Both the position numbers and the translations under genes were made by a program. From assembly GCF_013283195.1 (NCBI RefSeq), contig NZ_JABEKT010000003.1:374604-438603 (forward strand): a DNA stretch of 64,000 bases, in the 5' to 3' direction. This DNA comes from Ensifer adhaerens. GTDB lineage: Bacteria > Pseudomonadota > Alphaproteobacteria > Rhizobiales > Rhizobiaceae. Numbering within the stretch: position 1 is the first letter of the stretch; every line of letters starts with the position of its first letter. The notes beneath the pieces are model-generated. The model ran no database searches. It was not told where the DNA came from and saw only the letters and a program-made list of their open reading frames with translations. Below, piece after piece: positions 51,836 through 61,322 of this stretch.

Positions 51836-52642
51836 GTGAACCCGAACACAGCAAAAATCGCACTTTCGAACGGAAAGCCCCTCTTTGGGTGCTGGATCCA
51901 GCTGTTCAATCCTGTGGTCGCCGAAATGATGGGTCTGTGCGGCTACAACATCCTGATGATCGACATGGAGCACGGCCTCGGCTCCGTGCAGGATACGGCA
52001 AACGTCATGCGCGCCGCCCGCGGTACAGGCGCCGCGTCCCTCGTTCGTCTTCCGGCCAACGATCCCGTCATCATCAAGACTTTGATGGATCAGGGTGCCG
52101 ATGGCATCATGGTTCCTATGGTCGAGACGCCGGAAGCGGCGCAGGCCGTCGTATCGGCCTGCCGCTATCCACCCAAAGGAAATCGCGGCCTCGCCGTCGG
52201 TATCGCCCGCGGTTCGGATTATGGCATCAACGAAAATTACGTGGCTACGGTTGACGACCATACGCTCGTCATCTGCCAGATCGAAACGGTGCTTGGCGTC
52301 AAGAACGCGAGGGCGATAGCGGAAATTGATGGCGTCGACATGCTGTTCATCGGCCGCAACGATCTGGCGGCAGACTCCGGCCATATCCTCGATCTCGATC
52401 ACCCCGAGGTGAACGCACTCGTCGACGAGGTGCTCGCCATCGCCAAGGAAACGGGCAAGAAGATCGGAACCGTGCCGAGCGCCGGCCGTACATGGGAGAA
52501 GCTGATCGACGAAGGCTTCGATCTCGTCATTCCGTCGAGCGACATCTCCATTTTGAGGATGTTTGGCCAGCAGGAAGTCGGTGCATTCCGAGCGCATGTC
52601 GGTGACGAGCGCGCATCTTCCCGCATAGCGAAAGGCTACTGA
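51836..52642 (+). CDS. HpcH/HpaI-family aldolase
   Basis: A 268-residue class II (metal-dependent) aldolase. FGCWIQLFNPVVAEMMGLCG and ILMIDMEHGLGSVQD hold the conserved acid/His region, DGIMVPMVETPEAAQAVV holds the metal-binding Glu, and VDMLFIGRNDLAADSG the metal Asp. It likely cleaves a 2-keto-3-deoxy sugar acid to pyruvate plus an aldehyde, as RhmA, GarL or HpaI do. The start is a GTG at 51836 after AGGAG. It follows the SDR gene. Confidence 0.9.
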   Translation: MNPNTAKIALSNGKPLFGCWIQLFNPVVAEMMGLCGYNILMIDMEHGLGSVQDTANVMRAARGTGAASLVRLPANDPVIIKTLMDQGADGIMVPMVETPEAAQAVVSACRYPPKGNRGLAVGIARGSDYGINENYVATVDDHTLVICQIETVLGVKNARAIAEIDGVDMLFIGRNDLAADSGHILDLDHPEVNALVDEVLAIAKETGKKIGTVPSAGRTWEKLIDEGFDLVIPSSDISILRMFGQQEVGAFRAHVGDERASSRIAKGY

Positions 52643-52795
52643 CCATCGCGGTCGCGTGAGCGTCCGGGGAGGATAGAAGAGAGGACAATCAGGCAGTTTC
52701 GCAATCAGGACGCGGTCGCCAGCGTGACCGCGAACGATCGCGCTCGGAAACTCGCAAGCGTGGCGAGTGATTTGCAGCAACCAAGGGAGGTTCAA

Positions 52796-54103
52796 ATGCG
52801 CAAATATGCATTACTGTTTGGGGCACTCAGCTCGCTGATGTCCACTACTGCCATGGCCGAAACCGTGTTGACGATCGCGACCGTCAACAACGGCGATATG
52901 ATCCGCATGCAGGGTCTCACCGACGACTTCACTGCGAAGAACCCCGATATCCAGCTCAACTGGGTCACCCTCGAAGAGAACGTTCTTCGAGAGCGCGTCA
53001 CCACGGACATCGCGACCAAAGGCGGCCAATACGACATCCTGACGATTGGCACCTATGAGACTCCCATCTGGGCAAAGAATGGCTGGCTCCTGCCGCTCGA
53101 TAAGCTCGGCGCCGACTACGACGCCGATGATCTGCTCCCTGCGATCCGCGAGGCGGTCTCTGTCGACGGCAAGCTCTACGCATCCCCGTTTTATGCCGAA
53201 AGCTCGCTGGTAATGTATCGCAAGGACCTGTTCGAAAAGGCGGGCCTGAAGATGCCGGAAGGCGGCCCCGATTGGAAGTTCATCGGGGAGGCAGCCCGCA
53301 AGATCGATGATAAGGCAAACGGCATTTCCGGCATCTGCCTTCGCGGCAAGGCCGGCTGGGGCGAGAACATGGCCCTGGTCACGGGTATCGCCAATGCCTA
53401 CGGCGCCAAATGGTTCGATGAAAACTGGAAACCCCAGTTCGACACCGACAAGTGGAAGGAGGCGGCAGCCTTCTATGTAAACCTTCTCCGCGACGCCGGT
53501 CCGCAGGGCGCTTCCTCGAACGGCTTCAACGAAAACCTGGCGCTTTTCCAGCAGGGCAAGTGCGGCATGTGGATGGATGCGTCGGTCGCGGCGTCCTTCG
53601 TATCCAACCCGAAAGAATCAACTGTCGCCGACCAGGTCGGCTATGCGCTGTCTCCAAACGTTGGCGGCGGCGAAAGCCGTGGCAATTGGCTGTGGGCCTG
53701 GACCCTCGCGATTCCGTCGAGCTCGACCAAGGCCGACGCAGCGCAGAAGTTCATTTCCTGGGCGACCGACAAGGCCTACCTCAACCTCGTCGCCTCCAAG
53801 GAGGGATGGGCGAACGTTCCCCCGGGTACCCGCAAGTCGCTCTACGACAATGCACAGTATCAGAAGGAAGCCCCGTTCGCTGCAATCACCCTCGACGCGA
53901 TCAACGCTGCGAACAAGGGCAAGCCGCAAGCCCAGTATCCCGCCTGGGGCTATATCATCATCCCGGAATACCAGAGCATCGGGACCTCGGTCGGTCAGCT
54001 TTTCTCGGCTGCCGTCGCCGGGCAGCTTTCCGTCGATGATGCGCTCGCACAGGCGCAGTCGGTGACCACGCGCGAGATGACCCGCGCGGGCTACATCAAA
54101 TAG
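52796..54103 (+). CDS. smoE: Polyol ABC transporter binding protein (SmoE-like)
   Basis: A 435-residue periplasmic binding protein of the CUT1 class. It has a signal peptide (KYALLFGALSSLMSTTAMAE) and a mature start TVLTIATVNNGDMIRMQGLT typical of sorbitol/mannitol binding proteins. Other segments are YDILTIGTYETPIWAKNGWL and YPAWGYIIIPEYQSIGTSVG. The ATG at 52796 has a strong AAGGGAGG. It is first in the smoEFGK-dehydrogenase operon; the 153 bases before it hold a small hairpin but no recognisable operator. Confidence 0.92.
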   Translation: MRKYALLFGALSSLMSTTAMAETVLTIATVNNGDMIRMQGLTDDFTAKNPDIQLNWVTLEENVLRERVTTDIATKGGQYDILTIGTYETPIWAKNGWLLPLDKLGADYDADDLLPAIREAVSVDGKLYASPFYAESSLVMYRKDLFEKAGLKMPEGGPDWKFIGEAARKIDDKANGISGICLRGKAGWGENMALVTGIANAYGAKWFDENWKPQFDTDKWKEAAAFYVNLLRDAGPQGASSNGFNENLALFQQGKCGMWMDASVAASFVSNPKESTVADQVGYALSPNVGGGESRGNWLWAWTLAIPSSSTKADAAQKFISWATDKAYLNLVASKEGWANVPPGTRKSLYDNAQYQKEAPFAAITLDAINAANKGKPQAQYPAWGYIIIPEYQSIGTSVGQLFSAAVAGQLSVDDALAQAQSVTTREMTRAGYIK

Positions 54104-54117
54104 CGCCTCCCAAGGCG

Positions 54118-54142
54118 GCGGCCGCTCCGCTTGAGCGGCCGC
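54118..54142 (+). other. Strong hairpin after the smoE-like gene
   Basis: GCGGCCGCTC and GAGCGGCCGC are perfect 10-base arms around five bases, 15 bases after the binding-protein stop and 64 before the permease ATG. There is no T-run. It resembles the intercistronic hairpins that keep binding-protein mRNA more abundant than permease mRNA. Confidence 0.65.
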
Positions 54143-54205
54143 TCTACACCTCAGTTCAAAATCAAAGTCTGAGAGCCCGCATCGTCGGGCGGAAGGGAGC
54201 ACAGG

Positions 54206-55078
54206 ATGTCAGCCAAAAGTACAAGATCGCTCGCTCGCCTCACGATGGCGCCTGCAGTCGGCCTCTTGCTTGTCTGGATGATCGTGCCGCTCGTGATGAC
54301 GCTGTGGTTCTCGTTCCAGAACTACAATCTCCTCAATCCGGGGAACGTCAGTTTCGCCGGCCTGTTCAACTATCAGTACTTTTATACGGACCCGGCGTTC
54401 TTCCAGTCGATCTGGAACACGCTCGTCATAGTGGGCGGTGTTCTTTTGATCACGGTCATCGGCGGCATCGCCATCGCGCTGCTGCTAGACCAGCACATCT
54501 GGGGCCAGGGCGTAGTTCGCATCCTCGTCATCTCCCCCTTCTTCGTCATGCCGCCGGTCGCAGCACTCGTGTGGAAGAACATGATCATGCATCCGGGCTA
54601 CGGCGTGCTCGCGGATATCAACCGGGCGCTCGGCCTGCAGCCAGTCGACTGGTTCGCGCAATATCCGCTGCTGTCGATCATCATCATCGTCGCCTGGCAA
54701 TGGTTGCCCTTCGCCACACTTATCCTCTTGACCGCCCTACAGTCGCTCGACGGCGAGCAGAAAGAGGCGGCGGAGATGGACGGCGCCAATTTCGCGAACC
54801 GCTTCATTCACCTCACGCTGCCGCATCTCGCTCGCTCGATCACCGTCGTCATCCTCATCCAGACGATCTTCCTTCTCGGCGTCTATGCGGAAATCCTCGT
54901 CACCACCAATGGCGGGCCGGGCTATGCCTCCACGAACCTGCCCTTTCTGATCTACCGCACCGCCCTGCTCGGCTACGACGTCGGCGGCGCCTCGGCAGGC
55001 GGCATCATCGCCGTGATCCTCGCAAACATCGTCGCCTTCTTCTTGATGCGCGCCGTCGGCAAGAACCTGGACAAGTAA
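54206..55078 (+). CDS. smoF: Polyol ABC permease, SmoF-like
   Basis: A 290-residue MalF-type permease with six membrane segments (first about 15-37, GLLLVWMIVPLVMTLWFSFQ) and the EAA loop DGEQKEAAEMDGANFANRFI. It pairs with the SmoG-like protein. GGAG precedes the start. It is separated from the next gene by 12 bases. Confidence 0.94.
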   Translation: MSAKSTRSLARLTMAPAVGLLLVWMIVPLVMTLWFSFQNYNLLNPGNVSFAGLFNYQYFYTDPAFFQSIWNTLVIVGGVLLITVIGGIAIALLLDQHIWGQGVVRILVISPFFVMPPVAALVWKNMIMHPGYGVLADINRALGLQPVDWFAQYPLLSIIIIVAWQWLPFATLILLTALQSLDGEQKEAAEMDGANFANRFIHLTLPHLARSITVVILIQTIFLLGVYAEILVTTNGGPGYASTNLPFLIYRTALLGYDVGGASAGGIIAVILANIVAFFLMRAVGKNLDK

Positions 55079-55090
55079 GGAGGACTCTCT

Positions 55091-55915
55091 ATGGCCCGCA
55101 CCATCTCCACGAGACGGACCGCCGTCGTCACGCTCTGCGCCTGGATCGTCGCACTCGTGATCTTCTTCCCGATTCTTTACACGATCATCACCAGCTTCAA
55201 ATCCGAGGCCGAGGCGATCCAGGGCTTCAATCTCATTCCCTCCGGCACGGTCGAAAGCTACGTCGAGGTTCAGACCCAGAAGGACTATTTCAAGCCCTTC
55301 ATGAATTCGGTCATCCTGTCGCTCGGCTCGACGGTACTCGCCCTTCTCGTTTCGGTACCCGCCGCCTGGGCGATGGCATTCTCGCCGACCAAGCGGACTA
55401 AGGACATCCTGATGTGGATGCTCTCCACCAAGATGATGCCGGCCGTCGCCGTGCTGGTGCCGATCTATCTGATTTTCCGCGATACCGGCCTGCTCGACAG
55501 CCGCATCGGCCTGACCGTCATGTTGATGCTGATCAATCTGCCGATCGTCGTCTGGATGCTCTACACCTACTTTCGGGAAATTCCTGGTGAAATCCTTGAA
55601 GCGGCACGCATGGACGGGGCCTCGCTCTGGGGCGAGATCATCTATGTGCTGACCCCAATGGCAGTGCCGGGTATCGCCTCGACCATGCTGCTCAACATCA
55701 TCCTTGCCTGGAACGAGGCCTTCTGGACGATCCGGCTGACGACGACCAACGCCGCGCCACTGACAGCATTCATCGCCTCCTTTTCCAGTCCGCAGGGTCT
55801 GTTCTGGGCGAAGCTTTCGGCTGCCTCGACACTCGCCATCGCGCCGATCCTGGTCATGGGCTGGTTCTCGCAAAAGCAACTCGTCCGCGGCCTGACCTTC
55901 GGCGCCGTCAAATGA
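55091..55915 (+). CDS. smoG: Polyol ABC permease, SmoG-like
   Basis: A 274-residue MalG-type permease with six membrane segments, EAA loop [20 protein letters not shown], and the typical ending [12 protein letters not shown]. It forms the channel with the SmoF-like protein for sorbitol/mannitol-type polyols. AAGGAGG precedes the ATG. Confidence 0.95.
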   Translation: MARTISTRRTAVVTLCAWIVALVIFFPILYTIITSFKSEAEAIQGFNLIPSGTVESYVEVQTQKDYFKPFMNSVILSLGSTVLALLVSVPAAWAMAFSPTKRTKDILMWMLSTKMMPAVAVLVPIYLIFRDTGLLDSRIGLTVMLMLINLPIVVWMLYTYFREIPGEILEAARMDGASLWGEIIYVLTPMAVPGIASTMLLNIILAWNEAFWTIRLTTTNAAPLTAFIASFSSPQGLFWAKLSAASTLAIAPILVMGWFSQKQLVRGLTFGAVK

Positions 55916-55929
55916 CTCGGGAGGGAAAA

Positions 55930-56931
55930 ATGGGAAAAATCGTACTTCGGAAGGTCAACAAGTCTTTCGGCAACACCGCCGTCATTCCCGGTATCGACCT
56001 TGCCATCGAGGATGGCGAATTCGTGGTCTTCGTTGGCCCCTCTGGCTGCGGCAAGTCCACGTTGCTGCGTCTGATCGCCGGCCTGGAAGACACTACATCC
56101 GGCACGATCGAGATTGACGGGCGCGACGTCACCGACACTGCCCCTGCTCAGCGCCGGCTGGCGATGGTCTTCCAGTCCTATGCGCTCTATCCACACATGA
56201 GCGTTCGAAAGAACATCGCCTTCCCTCTAAAGATGGCAAAGCTCCCGCAAGAGCAGATCAACAAGAAAGTCGAGGACGCTGCCCGCATCCTCAACCTAAC
56301 CAACTACCTGGAACGTCGGCCAGGACAACTTTCCGGTGGCCAGCGCCAGCGCGTCGCCATCGGCCGTGCAATCGTCCGCCAGCCGTCTGCCTTCCTGTTT
56401 GACGAACCACTGTCAAACCTCGATGCGGCGCTGCGCGGCTCGATGCGCCTCGAGATCAGTGAGCTGCATCACCAACTGAACACCACGATGATCTATGTCA
56501 CCCACGACCAAGTGGAGGCCATGACCATGGCCGACAAGATCGTCGTGCTCAATGCCGGCAATATCGAACAGGTCGGTTCGCCACTGGATCTTTACCGCTC
56601 TCCCCGCAACCTTTTCGTCGCCGGATTTATAGGCTCGCCGAAGATGAATTTCGTGAGCGGTTCCTATGCGCAAGCGCATAGCGCTGTGACGGTCGGTGTT
56701 CGCCCCGAGCACCTGGTGCTGTCGAGGGAAAGTGGTGAGTGGCACGGCACGGTAACTGTGGCCGAGCATCTCGGAGCCGACACCTACCTGCATGTCCAGG
56801 TCGATGGCATCGGCCTGATCACTGCGCGCGCCAGCGGCGAATTCGCCGTCAAACACGGTGACAGCGTCTTCATCACGCCCGACAGAAGCCGCATCCACCG
56901 CTTCGACGCGAACGGCAACGCTCTCGCCTGA
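55930..56931 (+). CDS. smoK: Polyol ABC transporter ATPase (SmoK/UgpC type)
   Basis: A 333-residue MalK-like ATPase. It has Walker [10 protein letters not shown] at 36-44, signature [15 protein letters not shown], Walker [17 protein letters not shown] and H-loop YVTHDQVEA. The C-terminal TOBE domain (about 235-333) is shorter than in the paralogue at 20891. An ATG at 55912 overlaps the previous stop, but the one at 55930 sits behind GGGAGGG and gives the normal start. The dehydrogenase follows. Confidence 0.95.
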   Translation: MGKIVLRKVNKSFGNTAVIPGIDLAIEDGEFVVFVGPSGCGKSTLLRLIAGLEDTTSGTIEIDGRDVTDTAPAQRRLAMVFQSYALYPHMSVRKNIAFPLKMAKLPQEQINKKVEDAARILNLTNYLERRPGQLSGGQRQRVAIGRAIVRQPSAFLFDEPLSNLDAALRGSMRLEISELHHQLNTTMIYVTHDQVEAMTMADKIVVLNAGNIEQVGSPLDLYRSPRNLFVAGFIGSPKMNFVSGSYAQAHSAVTVGVRPEHLVLSRESGEWHGTVTVAEHLGADTYLHVQVDGIGLITARASGEFAVKHGDSVFITPDRSRIHRFDANGNALA

Positions 56932-57001
56932 CAAAACCGGCGGCAGGCGCCTGCAACCATCGAATACAACGCTCTGCCTCAGGGCTCCCGGAGACACTGA
57001 C

Positions 57002-58501
57002 ATGACTGTGAAACTTTCGCTCGCAAGCCTGAACGACGTCGCCGCGACGGCGTCCGTTCCGACCTATGACCGCGCGACGCTGTCGGCCGGCATCGTGCAT
57101 TTCGGTGTCGGTAATTTCCACCGCGCCCACCAGGCGATCTATCTTGATGACCTGTTCAATGCCGGCGAGGATCACGACTGGGGCATCATCGGCGCCGGGG
57201 TCCTGCCGTCGGACTCAGTCATGCGCGACAAGTTAGCCGCCCAGGATTATCTGACAACGGTGGTCGAACAGGACAACAATAAGAGCGGCGCGCGAGTCAC
57301 CCAGCCTATGATTGACATGCTCCCGGTTGGGGATCCCGAAGCGGTGATCGCCGGCTTGGCCGATCCGAGAGTCCGCATCGTCTCTATGACTATTACTGAA
57401 GGTGGCTATTTCATCGACGCCTCGGGCGAGTTCAACCCCGACCATCCCGCCATCGTCACTGACGGCAACGAGCCGTTGGCGCCAAAAACCGTGTTCGGCC
57501 TGATTGTCGCTGGGCTGAAGGCTCGTCGGGCGGCCGGTTTGAAACCATTTACCGTCATGTCCTGCGACAACATTCCCCACAATGGCAAGGTGACGGCTTC
57601 CGCTGTCGTCGGCACGGCGCGGCTTTCTGACCCGGAGTTTGCCGACTGGATTGCCGCAAACGTCGCCTTCCCGAACGCCATGGTCGATCGCATTACCCCG
57701 GCGACCAGCGAGCGCGAAATCTCGCATTGCCTCGAAACCTACGGTATCGACGACAACTGGCCGGTTTACTGCGAGGAATTTAAGCAGTGGGTCCTTGAAG
57801 ACAATTTCCCGGCTGGTCGGCCTGCATTGGAGAAAGTCGGCGTCCAGTTCGTTGCCGACGTCTCTCCATACGAGCACATGAAGATCCGCATCCTCAATGG
57901 CGGGCACGCTGCGCTCGCCTACCCGGCGGCTCTACTCGATATCCATTTCGTTCACGAGGCAATGAACGATCCCGATATCCGCGCATTCTTGGGCAAGCTT
58001 GAAAGGGACGAGATCATCCCGATCGTGCCGCAAGTCCCCGACACAAATCTCAACGAGTACTACGAGATTATTGAACGTCGCTTCTCCAACCCGAAGATCG
58101 CCGATACCATTCCGCGTCTTGCCCACGACGGTTCAAACCGACAGCCTAAATTCATCCTGCCGTCGACAGCAGACAATCTAGCCCAAGGAAACGACGTGGT
58201 TGGCCTTGCCTTGGTGTCCGCGCTTTGGTGCCAATACCTCCTGGGTGAGACCGATAGCGGACGTCCGATCCCCGCAACAGATCCGAACCTGGGCCGCGTT
58301 AAAAGTGCGGCTCGTCAAGCCGCTTCCAACCCGGATGCATTTCTCGCCTTGGGAGACGTCTTCGGCTCGCTCGGCAGCAACGATCTGTTCCGGGTGCGGT
58401 TCGCACAGGCCTTGTCGGCACTGCAGGCAAACGGAGTCCGCTCGACGCTGAAAGCCTATGTCAGCGGCGGTCTTGGCGATGTCCGCGCGACGCCAACTTG
58501 A
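57002..58501 (+). CDS. mtlK: Mannitol/polyol 2-dehydrogenase (long-chain MDR)
   Basis: A 499-residue polyol-specific long-chain dehydrogenase. The Rossmann domain is near the N-terminus (IVHFGVGNFHRAHQAIYLDD). The catalytic motif MKIRILNGGHAALAY carries the Lys, Asn and His of the K-x4-N-x2-H signature. It oxidises D-mannitol to fructose, or D-arabinitol/sorbitol to ketoses, with NAD. It lies at the end of the smoEFGK operon, the arrangement known for rhizobial mannitol/sorbitol use. Confidence 0.94.
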   Translation: MTVKLSLASLNDVAATASVPTYDRATLSAGIVHFGVGNFHRAHQAIYLDDLFNAGEDHDWGIIGAGVLPSDSVMRDKLAAQDYLTTVVEQDNNKSGARVTQPMIDMLPVGDPEAVIAGLADPRVRIVSMTITEGGYFIDASGEFNPDHPAIVTDGNEPLAPKTVFGLIVAGLKARRAAGLKPFTVMSCDNIPHNGKVTASAVVGTARLSDPEFADWIAANVAFPNAMVDRITPATSEREISHCLETYGIDDNWPVYCEEFKQWVLEDNFPAGRPALEKVGVQFVADVSPYEHMKIRILNGGHAALAYPAALLDIHFVHEAMNDPDIRAFLGKLERDEIIPIVPQVPDTNLNEYYEIIERRFSNPKIADTIPRLAHDGSNRQPKFILPSTADNLAQGNDVVGLALVSALWCQYLLGETDSGRPIPATDPNLGRVKSAARQAASNPDAFLALGDVFGSLGSNDLFRVRFAQALSALQANGVRSTLKAYVSGGLGDVRATPT

Positions 58502-58590
58502 CGTTGAATCGGTTTAATCCGTTAGACCAGAGTCGCCCGATGGGCTAACATGCGCAAGATGGATGTTCGATGCGCTCTGGAGAATTGTTG

Positions 58591-59343
58591 ATGGCGTTGG
58601 GAAGTTTGAATATTCGCGAGGACGCCCCGGCGCCCTCGGCGTATGGAAAAGTGTATGACATACTTCTCAATCTGATCATTTCGTTCAAGCTGAAACCATT
58701 TGCGCTGCTGTCGGAGAAGGCTGTCTCGGACGCCCTCCATGTCAGTCGATCGCCGGTTCGCGAAGCGTTGGCGCGGCTCGCCACCGTGGGGTTGGTCGAC
58801 ATCTATGCTCAAAGGGGATCTATCGTTGCGCCGTTGCGTGTCAAAGATCTCCAACACTCGCAGTTTCTGCGCGAGTGCGTCGAGGTCGGGTTGCTACACA
58901 AAGCCTGTCAATTGCCTGATCGATCAGAACTATCCAAGCAGCTCAAGGGCGAAATCGCGCTACAAGAAACGCTGGCTGCCATAGGCGATTTCCCACGATT
59001 CTCGAAGTCCGACGAGCTTTTCCATCAGTACATCGCCGTCTCAGTCGGCTTTCCTGACATTTGGACCGACATCAGCAATGCTAAACTGCATATGAACCGG
59101 TTCCGCAACTTGACGTATCCGGACATGGACAGCCTCACGACCATCATCGCTCAGCACAAGAAGATTGCCGATGCGATTGAAAGGGGAAGCGAAGCTGATG
59201 CCACTAAGGCGATGCAGGAGCACCTGCGTAAGATCTTCCCGCTCATCCCGGATCTGATCAAGAAATTTCCCGAATATTTCGAAGAGACCAACGATCCGGC
59301 TGGAAGGATACACCGTCCAGATCTCACGCTAGTAACCCGGTAG
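58591..59343 (+). CDS. GntR-family (FCD) transcriptional regulator
   Basis: A 250-residue regulator. The winged helix-turn-helix spans about 13-80 (LLSEKAVSDALHVSRSPVRE), and an FCD ligand domain spans about 88-230 with metal-binding His residues in DELFHQYIA, AQHKKIADA and MQEHLRKI. I prefer the ATG at 58591 (TGGAG upstream) to 58570. It is the only GntR gene near the acid-sugar and polyol blocks and is a candidate for the TACCATGGTA sites or for the polyol operon. Neither link is shown. 59344-59636 holds no gene I can support. Confidence 0.88.
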   Translation: MALGSLNIREDAPAPSAYGKVYDILLNLIISFKLKPFALLSEKAVSDALHVSRSPVREALARLATVGLVDIYAQRGSIVAPLRVKDLQHSQFLRECVEVGLLHKACQLPDRSELSKQLKGEIALQETLAAIGDFPRFSKSDELFHQYIAVSVGFPDIWTDISNAKLHMNRFRNLTYPDMDSLTTIIAQHKKIADAIERGSEADATKAMQEHLRKIFPLIPDLIKKFPEYFEETNDPAGRIHRPDLTLVTR

Positions 59344-59636
59344 CGTCGGCGGATCGTGAGCGATTGTCCCCGCGCAAAACTGCTATCTTCCCCCTCACTG
59401 CGTTAAACCAGAACGGCTCGCATCGACCCGTTGTTTTCATTCGTCCATAGCGAAGACAACTACCGGCGTGCCAGTGCCTTAAAAAGATTCGAACTTTCGA
59501 CGACGCCTCCCGTCTATCGCGCGCCCGGTCCGGTTGAAGCCCCGAATTTCGACGGGGTTTTGGCCTTTCTGGAAAACAGGAAGTCGAGATCGTCGGAAAG
59601 CCTGACCAAGAGCTACGCCGCGGAAAGGCGAGCCGG

Positions 59637-60551
59637 TCACGATCGGACAACGTCCCCCACTCTCCTTCCCGGACGCGCCAGCGACCGGGCAATATCGATG
59701 ATGTCGTCCCGAGACGCCGTCGGGTCTTCCTTGTTCCAGGCAACGCCGAGCCCGATCTTCAGATCGACGCCACGCACCGGCTTGAGCTCGAAGTTGCGGT
59801 TGGGCACGTCCTTCGTCCATTCCGGGGCAAAGCCGACGCCAAGGCCGGCGGAGACGAGCGATACCAGCGAGAAGGTATCGTCACAGCTGTAGGCGATGTT
59901 GCCGGTGAGACCATGGGTCTCGAACATCTCGGAGAAATAGCGCTCGCTGTAGGAGAGGTTCTGACGGGAAAAGGCGATGATCTTCTCGCCCCTCAGATCG
60001 TCAATGTCGATCTCGCTGTGAGCCGCAAGCCGGCTCGTCTTTTCGACCGCCAGAAGATAGCGCTCATGCGCGATCGAAAAGAAACGCAAGGAGCCAATGT
60101 TTTCGACGGGGCGGATGAAGCCGAGATTGATCTGGCCGTTTTCCAGCCCGCGGATGATGTCGCTGGTCGAGCCGCTGCGCACATGCAGCGCCACGTCGGG
60201 AAACTTCCGACCGATGCGCGACAGAAACGCCGGAAGCACGCCGGTCGTTGCCGGATAGACGGTCCCTATCCTGATCGTGCGTGCCGCCTTGCCGGCGACC
60301 GAGCGTGCGACCTCGGCCGACAATCCAACATCGCCGATGATCCGAACGGCACGATCGTAGAACGCCTCCCCTGCCCGCGTCAGCTCGACCCGCCGCGTCG
60401 ACCGATCCAGCAGCCGGACACCGAGTTCCTTCTCAAGAGACTGGATGTGCGAACTCAACGCCGGTTGCGCGATGTGCATGCGCATGGCTGCCCGATGGAA
60501 ATGCAGCTCCTCGGCCACGGCGACGAAGTAGGTCAATTGGCGAAACTCCAT
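59637..60551 (-). CDS. LysR-family regulator, paralogue of the gene at 3664
   Basis: A 304-residue LysR protein with helix-turn-helix at about 1-60 (LTYFVAVAEELHFHRAAMRM) and a substrate domain at about 90-290. It matches the protein at 3664-4554 almost throughout, for example GLENGQINLGFIRPVENIGS identical in both, but has about ten extra C-terminal residues. ATGs at 60554 and 60551 compete; the second is better spaced from GAGG. A small XRE gene lies divergently upstream, mirroring the Arc-like gene beside the other copy. Confidence 0.9.
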   Translation of the reverse strand: MEFRQLTYFVAVAEELHFHRAAMRMHIAQPALSSHIQSLEKELGVRLLDRSTRRVELTRAGEAFYDRAVRIIGDVGLSAEVARSVAGKAARTIRIGTVYPATTGVLPAFLSRIGRKFPDVALHVRSGSTSDIIRGLENGQINLGFIRPVENIGSLRFFSIAHERYLLAVEKTSRLAAHSEIDIDDLRGEKIIAFSRQNLSYSERYFSEMFETHGLTGNIAYSCDDTFSLVSLVSAGLGVGFAPEWTKDVPNRNFELKPVRGVDLKIGLGVAWNKEDPTASRDDIIDIARSLARPGRRVGDVVRS

Positions 60552-60670
60552 CATCGATCCTCACTGCCGCAAACAGACATGGGCAGGGCGGGTTCGGAAC
60601 TGTGGCCGCTGCTTCGATTGTAGAGAATACTCCGTGGATGAATACTCGACAAGTCCGCTGTGCTTCACCG

Positions 60671-60889
60671 ATGGACATTCGAGAGATTTTTGCGAAGAAC
60701 TTGAGGTTGGCGCGGCAGGCGAAGGGTCTATCGCAGGAAGAGCTCGCACACCGAGCAGATATCGACCGGACCTACATCAGCTCGCTTGAACGGTGTGTAT
60801 ATAGCCCCAGCATTGAAGTTCTAGACCGTCTCGCGCAGGCGCTCGGCGTTGACCCGGCGGATCTCATCAAGAGATCAGACGACAGCTAA
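60671..60889 (+). CDS. Small XRE-family helix-turn-helix regulator
   Basis: A 72-residue protein that is almost all helix-turn-helix (about 8-66): LRLARQAKGLSQEELAHRAD, then DRTYISSLERCVYSPSIEVL. Such single-domain proteins act as autorepressors or as controllers of restriction-modification or toxin genes. No partner gene is adjacent. A dispersed coding fragment (copy 3) follows 21 bases after the stop. Confidence 0.85.
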   Translation: MDIREIFAKNLRLARQAKGLSQEELAHRADIDRTYISSLERCVYSPSIEVLDRLAQALGVDPADLIKRSDDS

Positions 60890-60910
60890 GTTCGGTTCGT
60901 CGGCTTCATT

Positions 60911-60975
60911 CCAGTCGATACATTATGCGACTTTCTTTTCTCAGAACGTGAACATTTTGGCAACAATCCAAAGCG
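60911..60975 (+). repeat. Dispersed coding fragment, copy 3
   Basis: CCAGTCGATACATTATGCGA followed by a diverged GTGAACATTTTGGCAACAAT matches copies at 5165 and 12111. The shared upstream TCCAG is also present in copy 2. The coding potential (DTLCDF, then VNILAT) is decayed. Confidence 0.5.
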
Positions 60976-61023
60976 ACGCGTTTCGGGACCATCTGGTTTT
61001 CCATCGCAAGAAGCGACCGACGG

Positions 61024-61290
61024 CTATGATCGCGCTCTACAAAAGATCTCTGTCGGAGGACTTATCCTGTGCGAGGCCACGCCGACAGCAAACCAGCGAG
61101 CTGCATGATCTGTAGTCTTCATTCTCTGCATGAGGGGCGTCGCCATGACGGCGCCGAAAATGCCAGTCAAAATCACCGATCGGGCAGTTGGCTCGACGTT
61201 TCCGCCGAGGCCAGATGACACAGCCATGGCCACCCCTGCCGTTGCCGACTTCGTAAGGAACGAGACAAGGATTTCGTCGGCGAAGTCCAA
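61024..61290 (-). pseudogene. lrgB gene fragment
   Basis: About 80 residues of an LrgB/CidB-family protein: KSATAGVAMAVSSGLGG, VILTGIFGAVMATPLMQRMK and AARWFAVGVASH. Then the sequence degenerates and stops. The N-terminal two thirds and any lrgA partner are absent. It is the second broken lrgB in the window, the other being at 25608. Confidence 0.7.
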
Positions 61291-61322
61291 GTACCTGCGC
61301 TACATCGCACTGAGCTGCGCGA

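Noticed and set aside
52711-52732. Hairpin CGCGGTC/GACCGCG upstream of smoE as an operator or riboswitch
   Set aside because: A seven-pair stem in GC-rich DNA is expected by chance, and nothing else around it resembles a known riboswitch or operator.
54304-55401. A 365-codon plus-strand frame across both smo permease genes
   Set aside because: It overlaps two real permeases in another frame and is His/Arg-rich without domains.
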